64,000 bases of DNA, from the NCBI GenBank assembly GCA_900468285.1, contig UBTF01000014.1, positions 124,001 to 188,000 on the forward strand, written 5' to 3'. Positions 36,021-44,124 of this stretch are shown here, piece by piece. Each line of letters starts with the position of its first letter. Position 1 is the first letter of the stretch. The notes under the pieces are model-generated. The model was not told the origin of the DNA, did no database searches, and worked only from the letters and a program-made list of their open reading frames with translations. Both the position numbers and the translations under genes were made by a program. This stretch comes from Hyphomicrobiales bacterium. GTDB lineage: Bacteria > Pseudomonadota > Alphaproteobacteria > Rhizobiales > Rhizobiaceae.

Positions 36021-36800
36021 TCAGTTTGCAGGCTTGTCAATGCTCTCGGCGGCCGCATGAATCGTGTCGGCAACCACCTTCGCTTGGGTCTTGAAAAGCG
36101 CGTGGCTTGCCGAAACCTTGGTGACCTTGGCGCCGATCCGGTCCGCCATATGGAGAAGCATCGCCTGATCGAAAGCCTTGTCTTCGGTGGCGATCACAGC
36201 CCAGCTTGGCTTTGTGCGCCAGGCGGCGTTCTTGAGTTTCGTTGCGAAGGAAGACATGTTGATGGGTACCTGGGAGTCGCGCATGAATGCAGCATCGGCA
36301 TCGCTGACATCATTGGCAAATCCGACCTTGAACTTGCTGGCTTCAACGAACCCGTAGCCATCCTTTCCAATATCCAGGACGAACTCGGAGGCGGGCGCAA
36401 AGCCCTCATATTGTTGAGCCGTGGTCTCTCCAGCATCCGGCGAGAGCGCTGAGACATAGACAAGCCCTGCGACCTTGGGATGGACGCCTGCTTCCGTAAT
36501 AACCGTGCCGCCCCAGGAATGGCCGACGAGTATGGTTGGGCCGCTTGTCCGGTCAAGCGCGCGATTGGTGGCGGCGACATCATCATCGAGAGACGTCAGC
36601 GGATTCTGCACGATCGTCACGTTGTAGCCGCGTTTCGTCAGTTCGTCGTAGACGCCGCGCCAGCCGGCACCATCGGCAAAGGCGCCATGCACAAGAACAA
36701 CATTTTTGACTGGCTGGGCCTGGGCCGTCACGGGCGTGAGCGCTGCAATAGCCAGCGCAGCCGAACCAGCGAGAGAGAGAGTAAGGTGAGCGAAATCCAT
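36021..36800 (-). CDS. Exported alpha/beta hydrolase
   Basis: This 259-residue protein has a signal peptide (cut near TAQAQPVKN), an oxyanion region VLVHGAFADGAGW, the nucleophile elbow GHSWGGTV (Ser near residue 99) and a late His in SASHALFKTQ. It resembles the AB hydrolase superfamily members often annotated as esterases or salicylate-esterase-like. Likely periplasmic, substrate unknown. It is followed 187 bp later by the GMC gene on the same strand but has its own upstream region with an 11-bp inverted repeat. Confidence 0.85.
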   Translation of the reverse strand: MDFAHLTLSLAGSAALAIAALTPVTAQAQPVKNVVLVHGAFADGAGWRGVYDELTKRGYNVTIVQNPLTSLDDDVAATNRALDRTSGPTILVGHSWGGTVITEAGVHPKVAGLVYVSALSPDAGETTAQQYEGFAPASEFVLDIGKDGYGFVEASKFKVGFANDVSDADAAFMRDSQVPINMSSFATKLKNAAWRTKPSWAVIATEDKAFDQAMLLHMADRIGAKVTKVSASHALFKTQAKVVADTIHAAAESIDKPAN

Positions 36801-37156
36801 GACTTTGTTCCTATGCGTTTGAGGTCTCTACGGTTTTTGGATCGTCTCCTCTCCGGACAACGGAAGGACCGTTGTCCGGCATCGGGAGGCATGTGCCGTG
36901 GGCTCCAGGAGGCAACAGAGCCGTTGTTCAGCACGAGTAAGATGACAGGACGGACCGGTAGCGCCCATTGAACGTGCGTATCGATGGCTCATCCGTTGGT
37001 ATGATACCAATGAACCTTTTCGTTCGACTGGCGTGATGGCCCCCGACTTGTAAGCGGAAATCGAGGGACGGATCGCGCGGAGGCACCTTCGATTACCGCG
37101 AAAGTTTGCGGAGCATGGCCAATGCATTTGCTAAAGGTCGGAGCACCTTAGGCCCA
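36801..37156. other. Gene-free region upstream of alpha/beta hydrolase
   Basis: The 356 bp contain no convincing gene. The clearest element is the inverted repeat at 36853-36879. Confidence 0.55.
36853..36879. promoter_or_regulatory. 11-bp perfect inverted repeat, candidate operator
   Basis: CCGGACAACGG (36853-36863) and CCGTTGTCCGG (36869-36879) are exact complements with a 5-nt spacer, about 50-80 bp upstream of the hydrolase start. Both an operator and a leader hairpin are possible. Confidence 0.45.
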
Positions 37157-37369
37157 TCACTCAGATGGGTTGGGATGTTCCTTTTTCTCTTCAAAAGCCG
37201 TCAGCGGTTCATCGTCAGGAAGAGGATAATACGGGGAAAGATAGTACGCCGCTGATCCACCTTCGACGAGATTCTTGAACAGATTGCTTGTTCGTGAGCA
37301 GGCGGATAGAAAAAAAGAGCGCAACCGCTTGCGCGGGAGATTCCGTTTTGGTGAAACATGATGCGCCAT
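37157..37369 (-). CDS. Hypothetical small basic protein
   Basis: This 70-residue reading frame (MAHHVSPKRNLPRKRL...) has AAAGGACGGTC directly before its ATG. The N-terminal third is basic and the C-terminus acidic; there is no membrane span and no family recognised. It is divergent from the HTH-GAF gene with a vir box-like site between them. Plausible but unproven. Confidence 0.4.
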   Translation of the reverse strand: MAHHVSPKRNLPRKRLRSFFLSACSRTSNLFKNLVEGGSAAYYLSPYYPLPDDEPLTAFEEKKEHPNPSE

Positions 37370-37455
37370 GACCGTCCTTTCAGCTTTACCAATCTGGGTT
37401 TGGTCACAGCATGGACGGCTCGTGTTTCGGCATCGCATTTAATCCGAACAGAGCG

Positions 37456-37469
37456 GTGGCAAATGTAAT
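37456..37469 (+). promoter_or_regulatory. vir box-like site between divergent genes
   Basis: GTGGCAAATGTAAT has one mismatch to the half-site pattern. It is 110 bp before the HTH-GAF start and 86 bp before the small divergent frame. Confidence 0.4.
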
Positions 37470-37579
37470 ATAGGCAGAACGACACCGAGAGTCACGGTTC
37501 TAACAGCCTGCCGATTCTAACACTTCTTGCATATCTTTCATTTTTTCCCATATATGTTGTCACATGGGTGGGTATTGAG

Positions 37580-38662
37580 ATGAAAGATATTCTGACGACT
37601 GCGAGTGCAGCAGAAATACTGGGCGTATCGGTGCGAACGGCGCAGCTATGGGTGGAAAGCGGCCAGTTGCCCTCGTGGAAAACGCCGGGTGGGCACCGAA
37701 GAATACCCCGTCAGGCTGTGCTGGATCTTGTAGAAGAAAGCAATACGGAGCAGGTCTCGATGGCGGCCAGAGCGGTCGTTGTCGCAGCGAAGGGGCGTGC
37801 AGAGGAATGGCGACTTGTGGGCCTCCCTGGCTCAGGTCTTCTTCTGGATGTGGTTGAGGATGTCGAGGCCGCGTTCAGGCTACTCGCAGTGACCCCTCCC
37901 ATGCTGATCATTGTTGAGAATGCAGACGATGATGATCGCAGAAAATTCATTGCATCGGTGGGGAGCAATTTTCGGTTTAGACAGACCGGGCTTTTTAGCC
38001 TTGTCGACAAAGGTCCTGAGCGCCCGGTGGCTCGGGCGCATCACCGCGTACAGTTGAAAATGTCGGGCAGTGTCGCGGAACTGAGTTCAGCGATTATGGA
38101 CTATTTGCGATCGACGATACCTGCCACGCCGAGATCCGCAGGCTTCCTGCCGCCCTGGAATGAAAGCGCGCGCCTGGAGGCCGTCCAACAATCCGATCTT
38201 CTGGGCTCGGCGCCGGACCCGAGTTTTGATCGTCTTGTTCGCCTCGCAGCTCACGCCGCCCGTACGCCCGTCGCAATGTTCACGCTGATTACGCGCGATA
38301 CACAATGGTTCAAATCACGCATCGGGTTTGACGGAGAGACAACGCCGCGCGACTGGTCTTTCTGCAATCAGACACTTTTGGCGAACCAGTTCACGGTGAT
38401 CGAAGATCTGTCCAAGGTCGAGAACTTCGTCCAGAACCCTGCTCTCGCGGAGCCATTCGGATTTCGTTTTTACGCCGGCGCGCCGGTCCGTGATCCTCAG
38501 GATTTCGCGCTCGGCTCAATATGCGTCATCGATGTCGTTCCCCGAAAGCTTAATAGCAGCGAACTAGAGGCGCTATCGACGATCGCAGAAGCGACGTCGA
38601 ATCTCATCCGTGTCCGCATGCAGCAACGCGAAGAGCGCAATAAGCTTACATCGGGCATCTAG
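37580..38662 (+). CDS. Excisionase-type HTH plus GAF-domain protein
   Basis: This 360-residue protein has an N-terminal MerR/excisionase-like HTH (TTASAAEILGVSVRTAQLWV ... GGHRRIPRQAVLDL, about residues 4-52), a linker region with a receiver-like segment lacking a clear phospho-acceptor, and a C-terminal GAF domain (about 215-355; DTQWFKSRIGF, WSFCNQTLL, FYAGAPVRDPQ, GSICVIDVVPR). The HTH plus GAF pairing suggests a ligand- or light-sensing DNA-binding regulator. ATG 37580 is preferred; a GTG at 37568 is an in-frame alternative. It is convergent with the dioxygenase genes. Confidence 0.75.
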   Translation: MKDILTTASAAEILGVSVRTAQLWVESGQLPSWKTPGGHRRIPRQAVLDLVEESNTEQVSMAARAVVVAAKGRAEEWRLVGLPGSGLLLDVVEDVEAAFRLLAVTPPMLIIVENADDDDRRKFIASVGSNFRFRQTGLFSLVDKGPERPVARAHHRVQLKMSGSVAELSSAIMDYLRSTIPATPRSAGFLPPWNESARLEAVQQSDLLGSAPDPSFDRLVRLAAHAARTPVAMFTLITRDTQWFKSRIGFDGETTPRDWSFCNQTLLANQFTVIEDLSKVENFVQNPALAEPFGFRFYAGAPVRDPQDFALGSICVIDVVPRKLNSSELEALSTIAEATSNLIRVRMQQREERNKLTSGI

Positions 38663-38664
38663 AG

Positions 38665-38698
38665 CCGTCTGTCGCTCGGGTCATGTCGCGACAGACGG
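38665..38698. terminator. 11-bp hairpin shared by convergent genes
   Basis: CCGTCTGTCGC (38665-38675) and GCGACAGACGG (38688-38698) pair around a 12-nt loop. It overlaps the end of the LigA-like gene and follows the HTH-GAF stop. Confidence 0.5.
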
Positions 38699-39052
38699 AT
38701 ACTCCCTACCCTTCCAGTAAGCCAGTTTGCTGGCGAACTCCCGTTGAAAGGAAAGCGGGCCTGACCGCGCCATGTAGGGTTCGTCATAGACCCCGATAAA
38801 GATCGTCAGATTCAGGAAGAAATGGGCTCCCATTTCGAACAGCGCAACGAAGTCGTGCCCGGCAAGCGCATCCCGCTCGTCTTCGGTCAGCGCATGGACT
38901 GTGGATAGCTCGGTCGCATTCCCACATAGCACCGGGCCTATCGATTGCTCCCAGCTTGCAACCAGGCTGGACGGCTCCTCGATATAGCGTCTGAGGAGGT
39001 CAGGATCACGATCAACCGTGTAGAGGAACTTGTTGACGTAGTATTTACTCAT
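38681..39052 (-). CDS. LigA-like small subunit of extradiol dioxygenase
   Basis: This 123-residue all-helical protein resembles the LigA (protocatechuate 4,5-dioxygenase alpha-subunit) family: YYVNKFLYTVDRDPDLLRRY at the start and a middle LTEDERDALAGHDFVALFEMG with the family's typical L-x-x-G-A/M-H region. LigA subunits cap the active site of the LigB subunit. The start at 39052 follows GCAGGAGGGAAAAC and overlaps the LigB-like stop by 8 bp, so the two are translationally coupled. Confidence 0.82.
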   Translation of the reverse strand: MSKYYVNKFLYTVDRDPDLLRRYIEEPSSLVASWEQSIGPVLCGNATELSTVHALTEDERDALAGHDFVALFEMGAHFFLNLTIFIGVYDEPYMARSGPLSFQREFASKLAYWKGREYPSVAT

Positions 39053-39908
39053 GTTTTCCCTCCTGCGGATACCACGTGAAATAGGCTTCCATCGTGTGAA
39101 AAAGATCGAGATTATCGACATAGTCGGCGCCCTGAGCACCAGCCACTCCCAGCATCAACAGGAAGTTGAGGAAGCCGTGAGTAGCATTTCCGCTTTTTTC
39201 CATGCTTTCGTGTGTGACGTGTTCGAGAATGGCATCGACATCGCCTGCCCTTAGCCACTCGATGGCCTGCCGATCAAACACAGGATCGGGGCCAGTTTCC
39301 ATGAACTGTCGCGGTCCACCCAGCTCCAGCGAGAGATGCCCAGTTCCAATCGCCGCTACCCTTTGCGACGATGGATAGTCTTTGATCGCCTGCCTGATCG
39401 CCCGCCCAAGATCATAAAATCTACGGGGGGAAGCGAGAGGCGGAGCAAAGATATTGGTGTAGAGAGGAATGATCGGGAGATCATTTTGCGGTCGCAGGGT
39501 TATGATGGGGCAAACAATCGAATGATCGACCTTCAACTCGTTTGAAAACGCCAGATCAAAATCCTGATCCATCAATGACTGATGCATGAAGCGGGACATA
39601 TCCTCGTCACCCTGCAAGAGATATCTCGGCAACCCGAATTCCCGCTCCTCATTATAAAATGTTGCATCATATTGGGGAGCTTTGCCGATCAGAAACTGCG
39701 GGCAATTATCCAGGAAAATCTGATGAAAATGATCCGACCCTATCATCACCAGAATGTCGGGTTCGGCGCGCGCCAATGTCGCGCGGTATGCTTCAATCTT
39801 GCGCTTCCATTCCGCCGCTTGCGGCATTTGATCTTCAGGTGATGCCGTGGTCGCCTTGTAATAAAATGGGTGATGTGTGGATGCTAGTGTAGCAACGAGC
39901 TGGGCCAC
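39045..39908 (-). CDS. LigB-type class III extradiol ring-cleavage dioxygenase
   Basis: This 287-residue catalytic subunit has an early His (ASTHHPFY, 10-17), LVMIGSDHFHQIF (about 53-65, with iron-binding and catalytic His), KVDHSIVCPIITL (about 126-138) and AIGTGHLSLELGG (about 193-205). That is the LigB fold, which uses non-heme Fe(II) to open catechol-type rings between C4 and C5 or in the 2,3 position. With the LigA-like subunit downstream it should cleave a protocatechuate- or gallate-like acid. Neighbouring hydroxylase and FAH genes fit a ring-fission pathway. A weaker vir box-like site is about 200 bp upstream. Confidence 0.88.
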   Translation of the reverse strand: MAQLVATLASTHHPFYYKATTASPEDQMPQAAEWKRKIEAYRATLARAEPDILVMIGSDHFHQIFLDNCPQFLIGKAPQYDATFYNEEREFGLPRYLLQGDEDMSRFMHQSLMDQDFDLAFSNELKVDHSIVCPIITLRPQNDLPIIPLYTNIFAPPLASPRRFYDLGRAIRQAIKDYPSSQRVAAIGTGHLSLELGGPRQFMETGPDPVFDRQAIEWLRAGDVDAILEHVTHESMEKSGNATHGFLNFLLMLGVAGAQGADYVDNLDLFHTMEAYFTWYPQEGKHE

Positions 39909-40211
39909 AGGTCGGCTCCCTCAGTAAGTTGGCGTCTAGGAACGACGTTCCCCGAAACGAAGGCAAAACGTCTTCAGGTCGAGGGCGCTGCGTTCCCAAC
40001 TGCCGCGCGTGCATGCATGCTGAGCTGCGGTACCACCGCGACGCCCTGACCTAACGAGGCTCAACTAGTGCTCCAGCGTTGCACCGCCGTTTCAAACCAA
40101 GATTTTTCGTTGCTTCTGTAATATTCAACCAAGCACAGCTGTTAGTGCCGATAGCCTTGCCTTGGGACAAAATGCCGTTGTCGCAATCGTCCCTAGCGCT
40201 GGGTGATACCT
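39909..40211. other. Gene-free region upstream of dioxygenase operon
   Basis: The 303 bp between the LigB-like start and the VirG-like stop hold no gene. The notable element is the vir box-like site at 40109-40122. Confidence 0.6.
40109..40122 (+). promoter_or_regulatory. Weaker vir box-like site upstream of LigB/LigA genes
   Basis: GTTGCTTCTGTAAT has one mismatch (the A before the centre). Compare the perfect P450 site GTTACATCTGAAAC. It lies 200 bp from the LigB-like start, so assignment is tentative. Confidence 0.35.
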
Positions 40212-40949
40212 CTAGGCGTTTCCGATCATTTTGCCGTTTCCCCTGTGCGTGACTGCGACTTCTGCATCAAACAAGTAACCTGCGCCTCTTTCGGTCTTGA
40301 TCAGGGCAGGCTGCGATGGGTCTTTTTCCAACTTTCGGCGCAACCGCAGGATCAGCACGTCTATACTGCGATCGAAAACCTCTTCATTATAGACCCGACT
40401 TGCCGAGAGTAGTTGCTCTCTGGACAGCACCTGGCGAGGTGATCTTAGAAAAGCGGTGAGAAGGTTAAATTCCCCTGCCGTCAACTTGACCTCCTGTTCG
40501 CCTCTACATGTCAGCCGGCGAAGCTTGATATTCAGCTCCCACTCATTAAACGTATATATTTTCTTGTCTTTTTTGGTCTCGATGACCGGTCGTTCCCGTA
40601 GGGATGAACGAACGCGTGCCAGAAGTTCCCGCGTACCAAAGGGCTTCGTGATATAGTCGACGGCACCAAGTTCCAGGCCGACGACTTTGTCCGCTTCTTC
40701 AAGCCGATCACCGCTTATGATTATGATGGGATAATCCGATGAACTCGAAAGCTTCCGGACGATATCCAGACCGTCCTCGTTTCCAAGATTGAGATCGACG
40801 ATAATCAGGTCGACAGGATCTGTTGCCATAATGCGCGGAAGGTCCTGGCTTCCGCTGACAACGGTTACCCTGAAAGCGTGCTGCGAGAGATAGTCTCTCA
40901 ACAGACTGCGAATGGCCGAGTCGTCATCTATCACCAATACGTGTTTCAC
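40212..40949 (-). CDS. VirG-like OmpR/PhoB-family response regulator
   Basis: This 245-residue protein has an N-terminal receiver with acidic pocket VIDDD (7-10), phospho-acceptor D52 in IVDLNLGNEDG, and KPFGTRELLARVRSSLRERP. The C-terminal winged helix contains LTAGEFNLL, VLSREQLL, DRSIDVLILRLRRKLE and KTERGAGYLFDA. These match Agrobacterium VirG nearly motif for motif, including D52 and the length (VirG is about 241 residues). The GTG at 40949 is the chosen start because GGAG lies 7 nt upstream and the protein then begins KHVL like VirG. It probably binds the vir box-like sites in this window. Its own 658-bp upstream region has one perfect and one weaker site. Confidence 0.88.
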   Translation of the reverse strand: MKHVLVIDDDSAIRSLLRDYLSQHAFRVTVVSGSQDLPRIMATDPVDLIIVDLNLGNEDGLDIVRKLSSSSDYPIIIISGDRLEEADKVVGLELGAVDYITKPFGTRELLARVRSSLRERPVIETKKDKKIYTFNEWELNIKLRRLTCRGEQEVKLTAGEFNLLTAFLRSPRQVLSREQLLSASRVYNEEVFDRSIDVLILRLRRKLEKDPSQPALIKTERGAGYLFDAEVAVTHRGNGKMIGNA

Positions 40950-41205
40950 AGGCCCGCTCCAGCTCGTTTGAGGCAACTGCGCCCAAGACGGGCTTTTGGT
41001 GTGCCGATGGGCATTCGCGGTCTCGATTCCGCAACCCCGCGCTTTCGGTGCACGGAGTTTGCAGTGTGTTCGGAGCCAGGATTCGGTTGGATGGGCCGGC
41101 TACGATCTCCGCCCGGCCGGTGCGCTAGCAAGTCATTCACGTTCGCTTCCTTCCAATTCAACAAGTCGCAAATATCGCGTACATATGTTTGATAAACTTA
41201 TATTT

Positions 41206-41219
41206 ATATCATTTGTATC
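41206..41219 (-). promoter_or_regulatory. Weaker vir box-like site upstream of VirG-like gene
   Basis: Minus strand GATACAAATGATAT, two mismatches, in the AT-rich stretch 257 bp before the VirG-like start. It shares TACAAATGA with the site upstream of the GMC gene. Confidence 0.35.
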
Positions 41220-41347
41220 ATTTCCATCAATTTGTAAAGCGCAATAAGGTGATTTCTTCGCGCCTGCGTAGCAAATAATGTGCAGATGCTGCTGGCGTTG
41301 TGCTCGCGCTTCGAGGTTTCAAAGCGGTTTCGAGAGTGTGGGCGAAG

Positions 41348-41361
41348 ATTGCAGATGCAAT
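41348..41361. promoter_or_regulatory. Perfect, fully palindromic vir box-type site
   Basis: ATTGCA-GA-TGCAAT is an exact match on both strands with 6-bp symmetric arms. It lies between the VirA-like stop and the VirG-like start, 398 bp from the latter. Confidence 0.5.
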
Positions 41362-41607
41362 GGGCACGACGTGCCAGGCCTGATGCGCGATCATCATGCT
41401 CGAGAGAGTGTTGACGATGAGACTTGGAAAGCGCGTGCGTTCGCGGGCCGACCCCGAGGAAGACCAAGCGCACAACGGAATTGTTTCTGAAAACAAGCCT
41501 CGAGTGATGCAGTCCTCGACGGAGCCCCTTTTGCAGTGGACGCCTATGCTGCACTGTCAGACAAAGGCATCAGATATCTCAGCGAACCTGACCCGGGCTA
41601 CCCAAAA

Positions 41608-44124
41608 TTATGATCGCTTCAGCCTGTCAAAGATAGCACTGGCCAGAACGGCCGAACTGAAGGGCGTTTTTAAAATCCGTGGACCGAGGCTTTGAAATTC
41701 CTGAAGAAGCTCAGAGGTTCGCTCGCAGAGTAACAGTGATTTTCCGTTACCGATGCTGCTCTCGACACGTGCAAGCTCGGCCGCCGTCTTAATGGCCTTA
41801 TGATTAAATATCACCAGATCAGCGCGAAGGCCGGCATCCAGCTTTTGTCTCAAAGTCGCCATGCCCAAAATGCCTATTGGCTCATAACCCAGTGCTGCGA
41901 CCTTCTCCTCGTAGAGTTCGAGTAGAGCGTTGTCGTCTTCGACGATAATCACCTGCTCTCCGTTTCCGATTGGCACGGCACGCTCGTTGTAAAAACTGTC
42001 TATCGGCAGTGGTGGAAGGGTAGAGGCAGGGAAATACAGGGAAAACGTCGATCCCTTTCCAGGCCTGCTTTCAACATTGATAGCGCCACCGAGTGCGGAC
42101 ACGATACCGTGGACAGCGGACAGGCCGAGACCGGAGCCGCCGGAACTGGAATTGGTTGTGAAGAAGGGCTCAAATATATGCGGTAGGGCGTGAGCGGGAA
42201 TTCCCGATGCTTCATCCTTGACGGACAGGCATACGTAGGCACCGCGGGAAATCTCGCCGTGCGTCAAGGGACGCATGCTTGGCACGTCGATAGTCCGGAT
42301 CTCTATCGTGACTTTCTGACCTCTCGCCGACGCCTGGCTTGCATTCTTGCACAAGTTCATTGCAAGCTGGTGTATCTCGACCGGATTGCCCTCGATCACC
42401 GCTGGCGTCGTGGAAAGATGACAATCCAGTTCCACGTGATTGGAAATCGTGACGTGCAGAAGGGGAAGAATATCGGCAATGGCGTCTGAAACATCGAAGG
42501 GTTTGACCGTACGTTCCCGCTTTCTGCTAAACGTCAGGATCTGATCAACGATGTATTTGGCACGCGCGCCGCTTTTCAAAATCTCCTCAACATAATTGAG
42601 CGCTGCAGATGGCTTTTTCAGTAGCTGAACCGTCATCTCTCCATAACCAAGAATCGCACTCAACACATTGTTGAATTCATGGGCGATGCCGCCCGCAAGG
42701 GTGCCGATTGCCTCCAGACGCTGAGAATGTTGCAAGCGATGCTCGAGCGCCTGGCGCTCCTGGCAACCATTATACGCGTCTAGAAATTCCATAAAGGTCT
42801 GCAGCGTCGCCGTCATCAGGTGGGCTTCGTCGGATGTAAAATGACGGTGGGCCTTGTCGAAGACAAATATCAGAGCCGCAATGTCCTGCTCATGTGACTG
42901 CGTCCCGACAACCAGCCTGCACTCTTGCAATTTCAACAGGCAGCCCAGCGGCAGTGGGCTGCCGTGCGGCGCATCATCTTGAAACAGACGTGTCGATGTT
43001 TCCTGCCGCCACTCAGTGTGTTGCGCAAAACTCTCCAATATTTGCTGATTCCTGGTGTGATCCTCGAACTGGTACGCGTGTCTGAAGCTGTTCTGGCTAG
43101 GCCCATATACCGCGAAACCGACACTCCGAGCGCCAAAAAAGCCTGACATCCGCTTCAGCGCTTCGTCCATAAAGGATTGGATCTGCCCCGCCTCGCAATC
43201 AACGAGCTGGGCCTTGATATCTGCGATGATCGTTTCGTAGTGGAGACGACGCCTGAGGCGCTTTGTCTGCGCGCGGAGACGGTAGATGAGCACACAGATA
43301 TAGATGGAAAGAAATGATGCCACGACGCCAAGCATGATGCGGCTGGTCGATGCCCGAGACGCTGCGTCTGCAGCAATACTCACATATTCCGATTGAAGTT
43401 TTTCCGCCCGCACCGGCGTCGTGGAGGCCTGGATTGCAGCAATCTTGGAATCCACGCGGGGAAGAACGGCGAGGATCATTTTGGCATGGACGATCACAGC
43501 GCCAAGGCTTACGAGGGCTGGTGCTGCGGTATCAAACTCAGGTATCTCGGTCAGCCTGCGTCCAATCAATTCGTGCAGCTCTTCATCCGGTCTGGTCGAA
43601 AAGCGCAGCATGAGAGTACCGAGGTCACTTACGCGCGAAACAACCCGTTTGACGACATCATCGTCCGACTCATGCAAAGCCGTCATCGTCTGCCCAAAGA
43701 CGTTGATCGAGTTCTGCAAAAGAGCATTACGGGTTTTGAATTCTTCTACGAGCGCATCATCGCTCTCTATGCCCTCCCGGAGGTCTTTGAGCAGCTGATG
43801 CAGCGTCAAGTCATCATCGAAGGGCTTGGTTTTGAAGAGTTCAGCCAATTCGCCGCTTGTACGCTGAAGGTTGCCAACAGAACGAACGAGCGGATCGTAG
43901 GATGGGAGCATTCCCGCACGTGCTCTCAAGACATCTCGTTGTAGCGAGGCGTAATGAAAATCGATTGCTCTCAGATTGGTCATGACGGCTTCATGGACCG
44001 CCCGGCTTGGATCTCTGCCCGCCAGCGCAAACCCGATAACAATCGCTGATATGGTCAAGAGCCCGATGGGCAAAAAATCAGCGAGGCTCGTCAGCGACAG
44101 CCGTCGATAGATGTTTGCCATCAT
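41608..44124 (-). CDS. VirA-like hybrid sensor histidine kinase
   Basis: This 838-residue membrane kinase has TM1 at about 15-34, a helical periplasmic domain (35-262; LQRDVLRARAGMLPSYDPLV and LPRVDSKIAAIQAS correspond to VirA segments), TM2 at 263-282 followed by YRLRAQTKRLRRRLHYE, and a GAF-like linker (about 300-450). The kinase core has H482 in LAGGIAHEFNNVLSAILGY, N box LCKNASQA, and G boxes DEASGIP and GGSGLGLSAVHG. The C-terminal receiver (about 720-838) has an Asn (N774, VIFN) where the phospho-Asp should be, so it is a pseudo-receiver. Order and length agree with VirA (about 830 residues). It overlaps the upstream di-heme peroxidase gene by 47 bp. Confidence 0.87.
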   Translation of the reverse strand: MMANIYRRLSLTSLADFLPIGLLTISAIVIGFALAGRDPSRAVHEAVMTNLRAIDFHYASLQRDVLRARAGMLPSYDPLVRSVGNLQRTSGELAELFKTKPFDDDLTLHQLLKDLREGIESDDALVEEFKTRNALLQNSINVFGQTMTALHESDDDVVKRVVSRVSDLGTLMLRFSTRPDEELHELIGRRLTEIPEFDTAAPALVSLGAVIVHAKMILAVLPRVDSKIAAIQASTTPVRAEKLQSEYVSIAADAASRASTSRIMLGVVASFLSIYICVLIYRLRAQTKRLRRRLHYETIIADIKAQLVDCEAGQIQSFMDEALKRMSGFFGARSVGFAVYGPSQNSFRHAYQFEDHTRNQQILESFAQHTEWRQETSTRLFQDDAPHGSPLPLGCLLKLQECRLVVGTQSHEQDIAALIFVFDKAHRHFTSDEAHLMTATLQTFMEFLDAYNGCQERQALEHRLQHSQRLEAIGTLAGGIAHEFNNVLSAILGYGEMTVQLLKKPSAALNYVEEILKSGARAKYIVDQILTFSRKRERTVKPFDVSDAIADILPLLHVTISNHVELDCHLSTTPAVIEGNPVEIHQLAMNLCKNASQASARGQKVTIEIRTIDVPSMRPLTHGEISRGAYVCLSVKDEASGIPAHALPHIFEPFFTTNSSSGGSGLGLSAVHGIVSALGGAINVESRPGKGSTFSLYFPASTLPPLPIDSFYNERAVPIGNGEQVIIVEDDNALLELYEEKVAALGYEPIGILGMATLRQKLDAGLRADLVIFNHKAIKTAAELARVESSIGNGKSLLLCERTSELLQEFQSLGPRILKTPFSSAVLASAIFDRLKRS

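Larger units (their letters stand above)
40950..41607. other. 658-bp gene-free region between VirA-like and VirG-like genes
   Basis: Open frames on both strands lack ribosome sites and family resemblance. The region holds a perfect vir box-type site at 41348-41361 and a two-mismatch one at 41206-41219, and an AT-rich stretch near 41180-41240. I read it as the promoter region of the VirG-like gene, unusually long for this window; a decayed gene is the alternative. Confidence 0.6.

Noticed and set aside
41204-41695. Overlapping open frames on both strands between VirA- and VirG-like genes
   Set aside because: No ribosome site, no recognisable domain, and composition unlike neighbouring genes.
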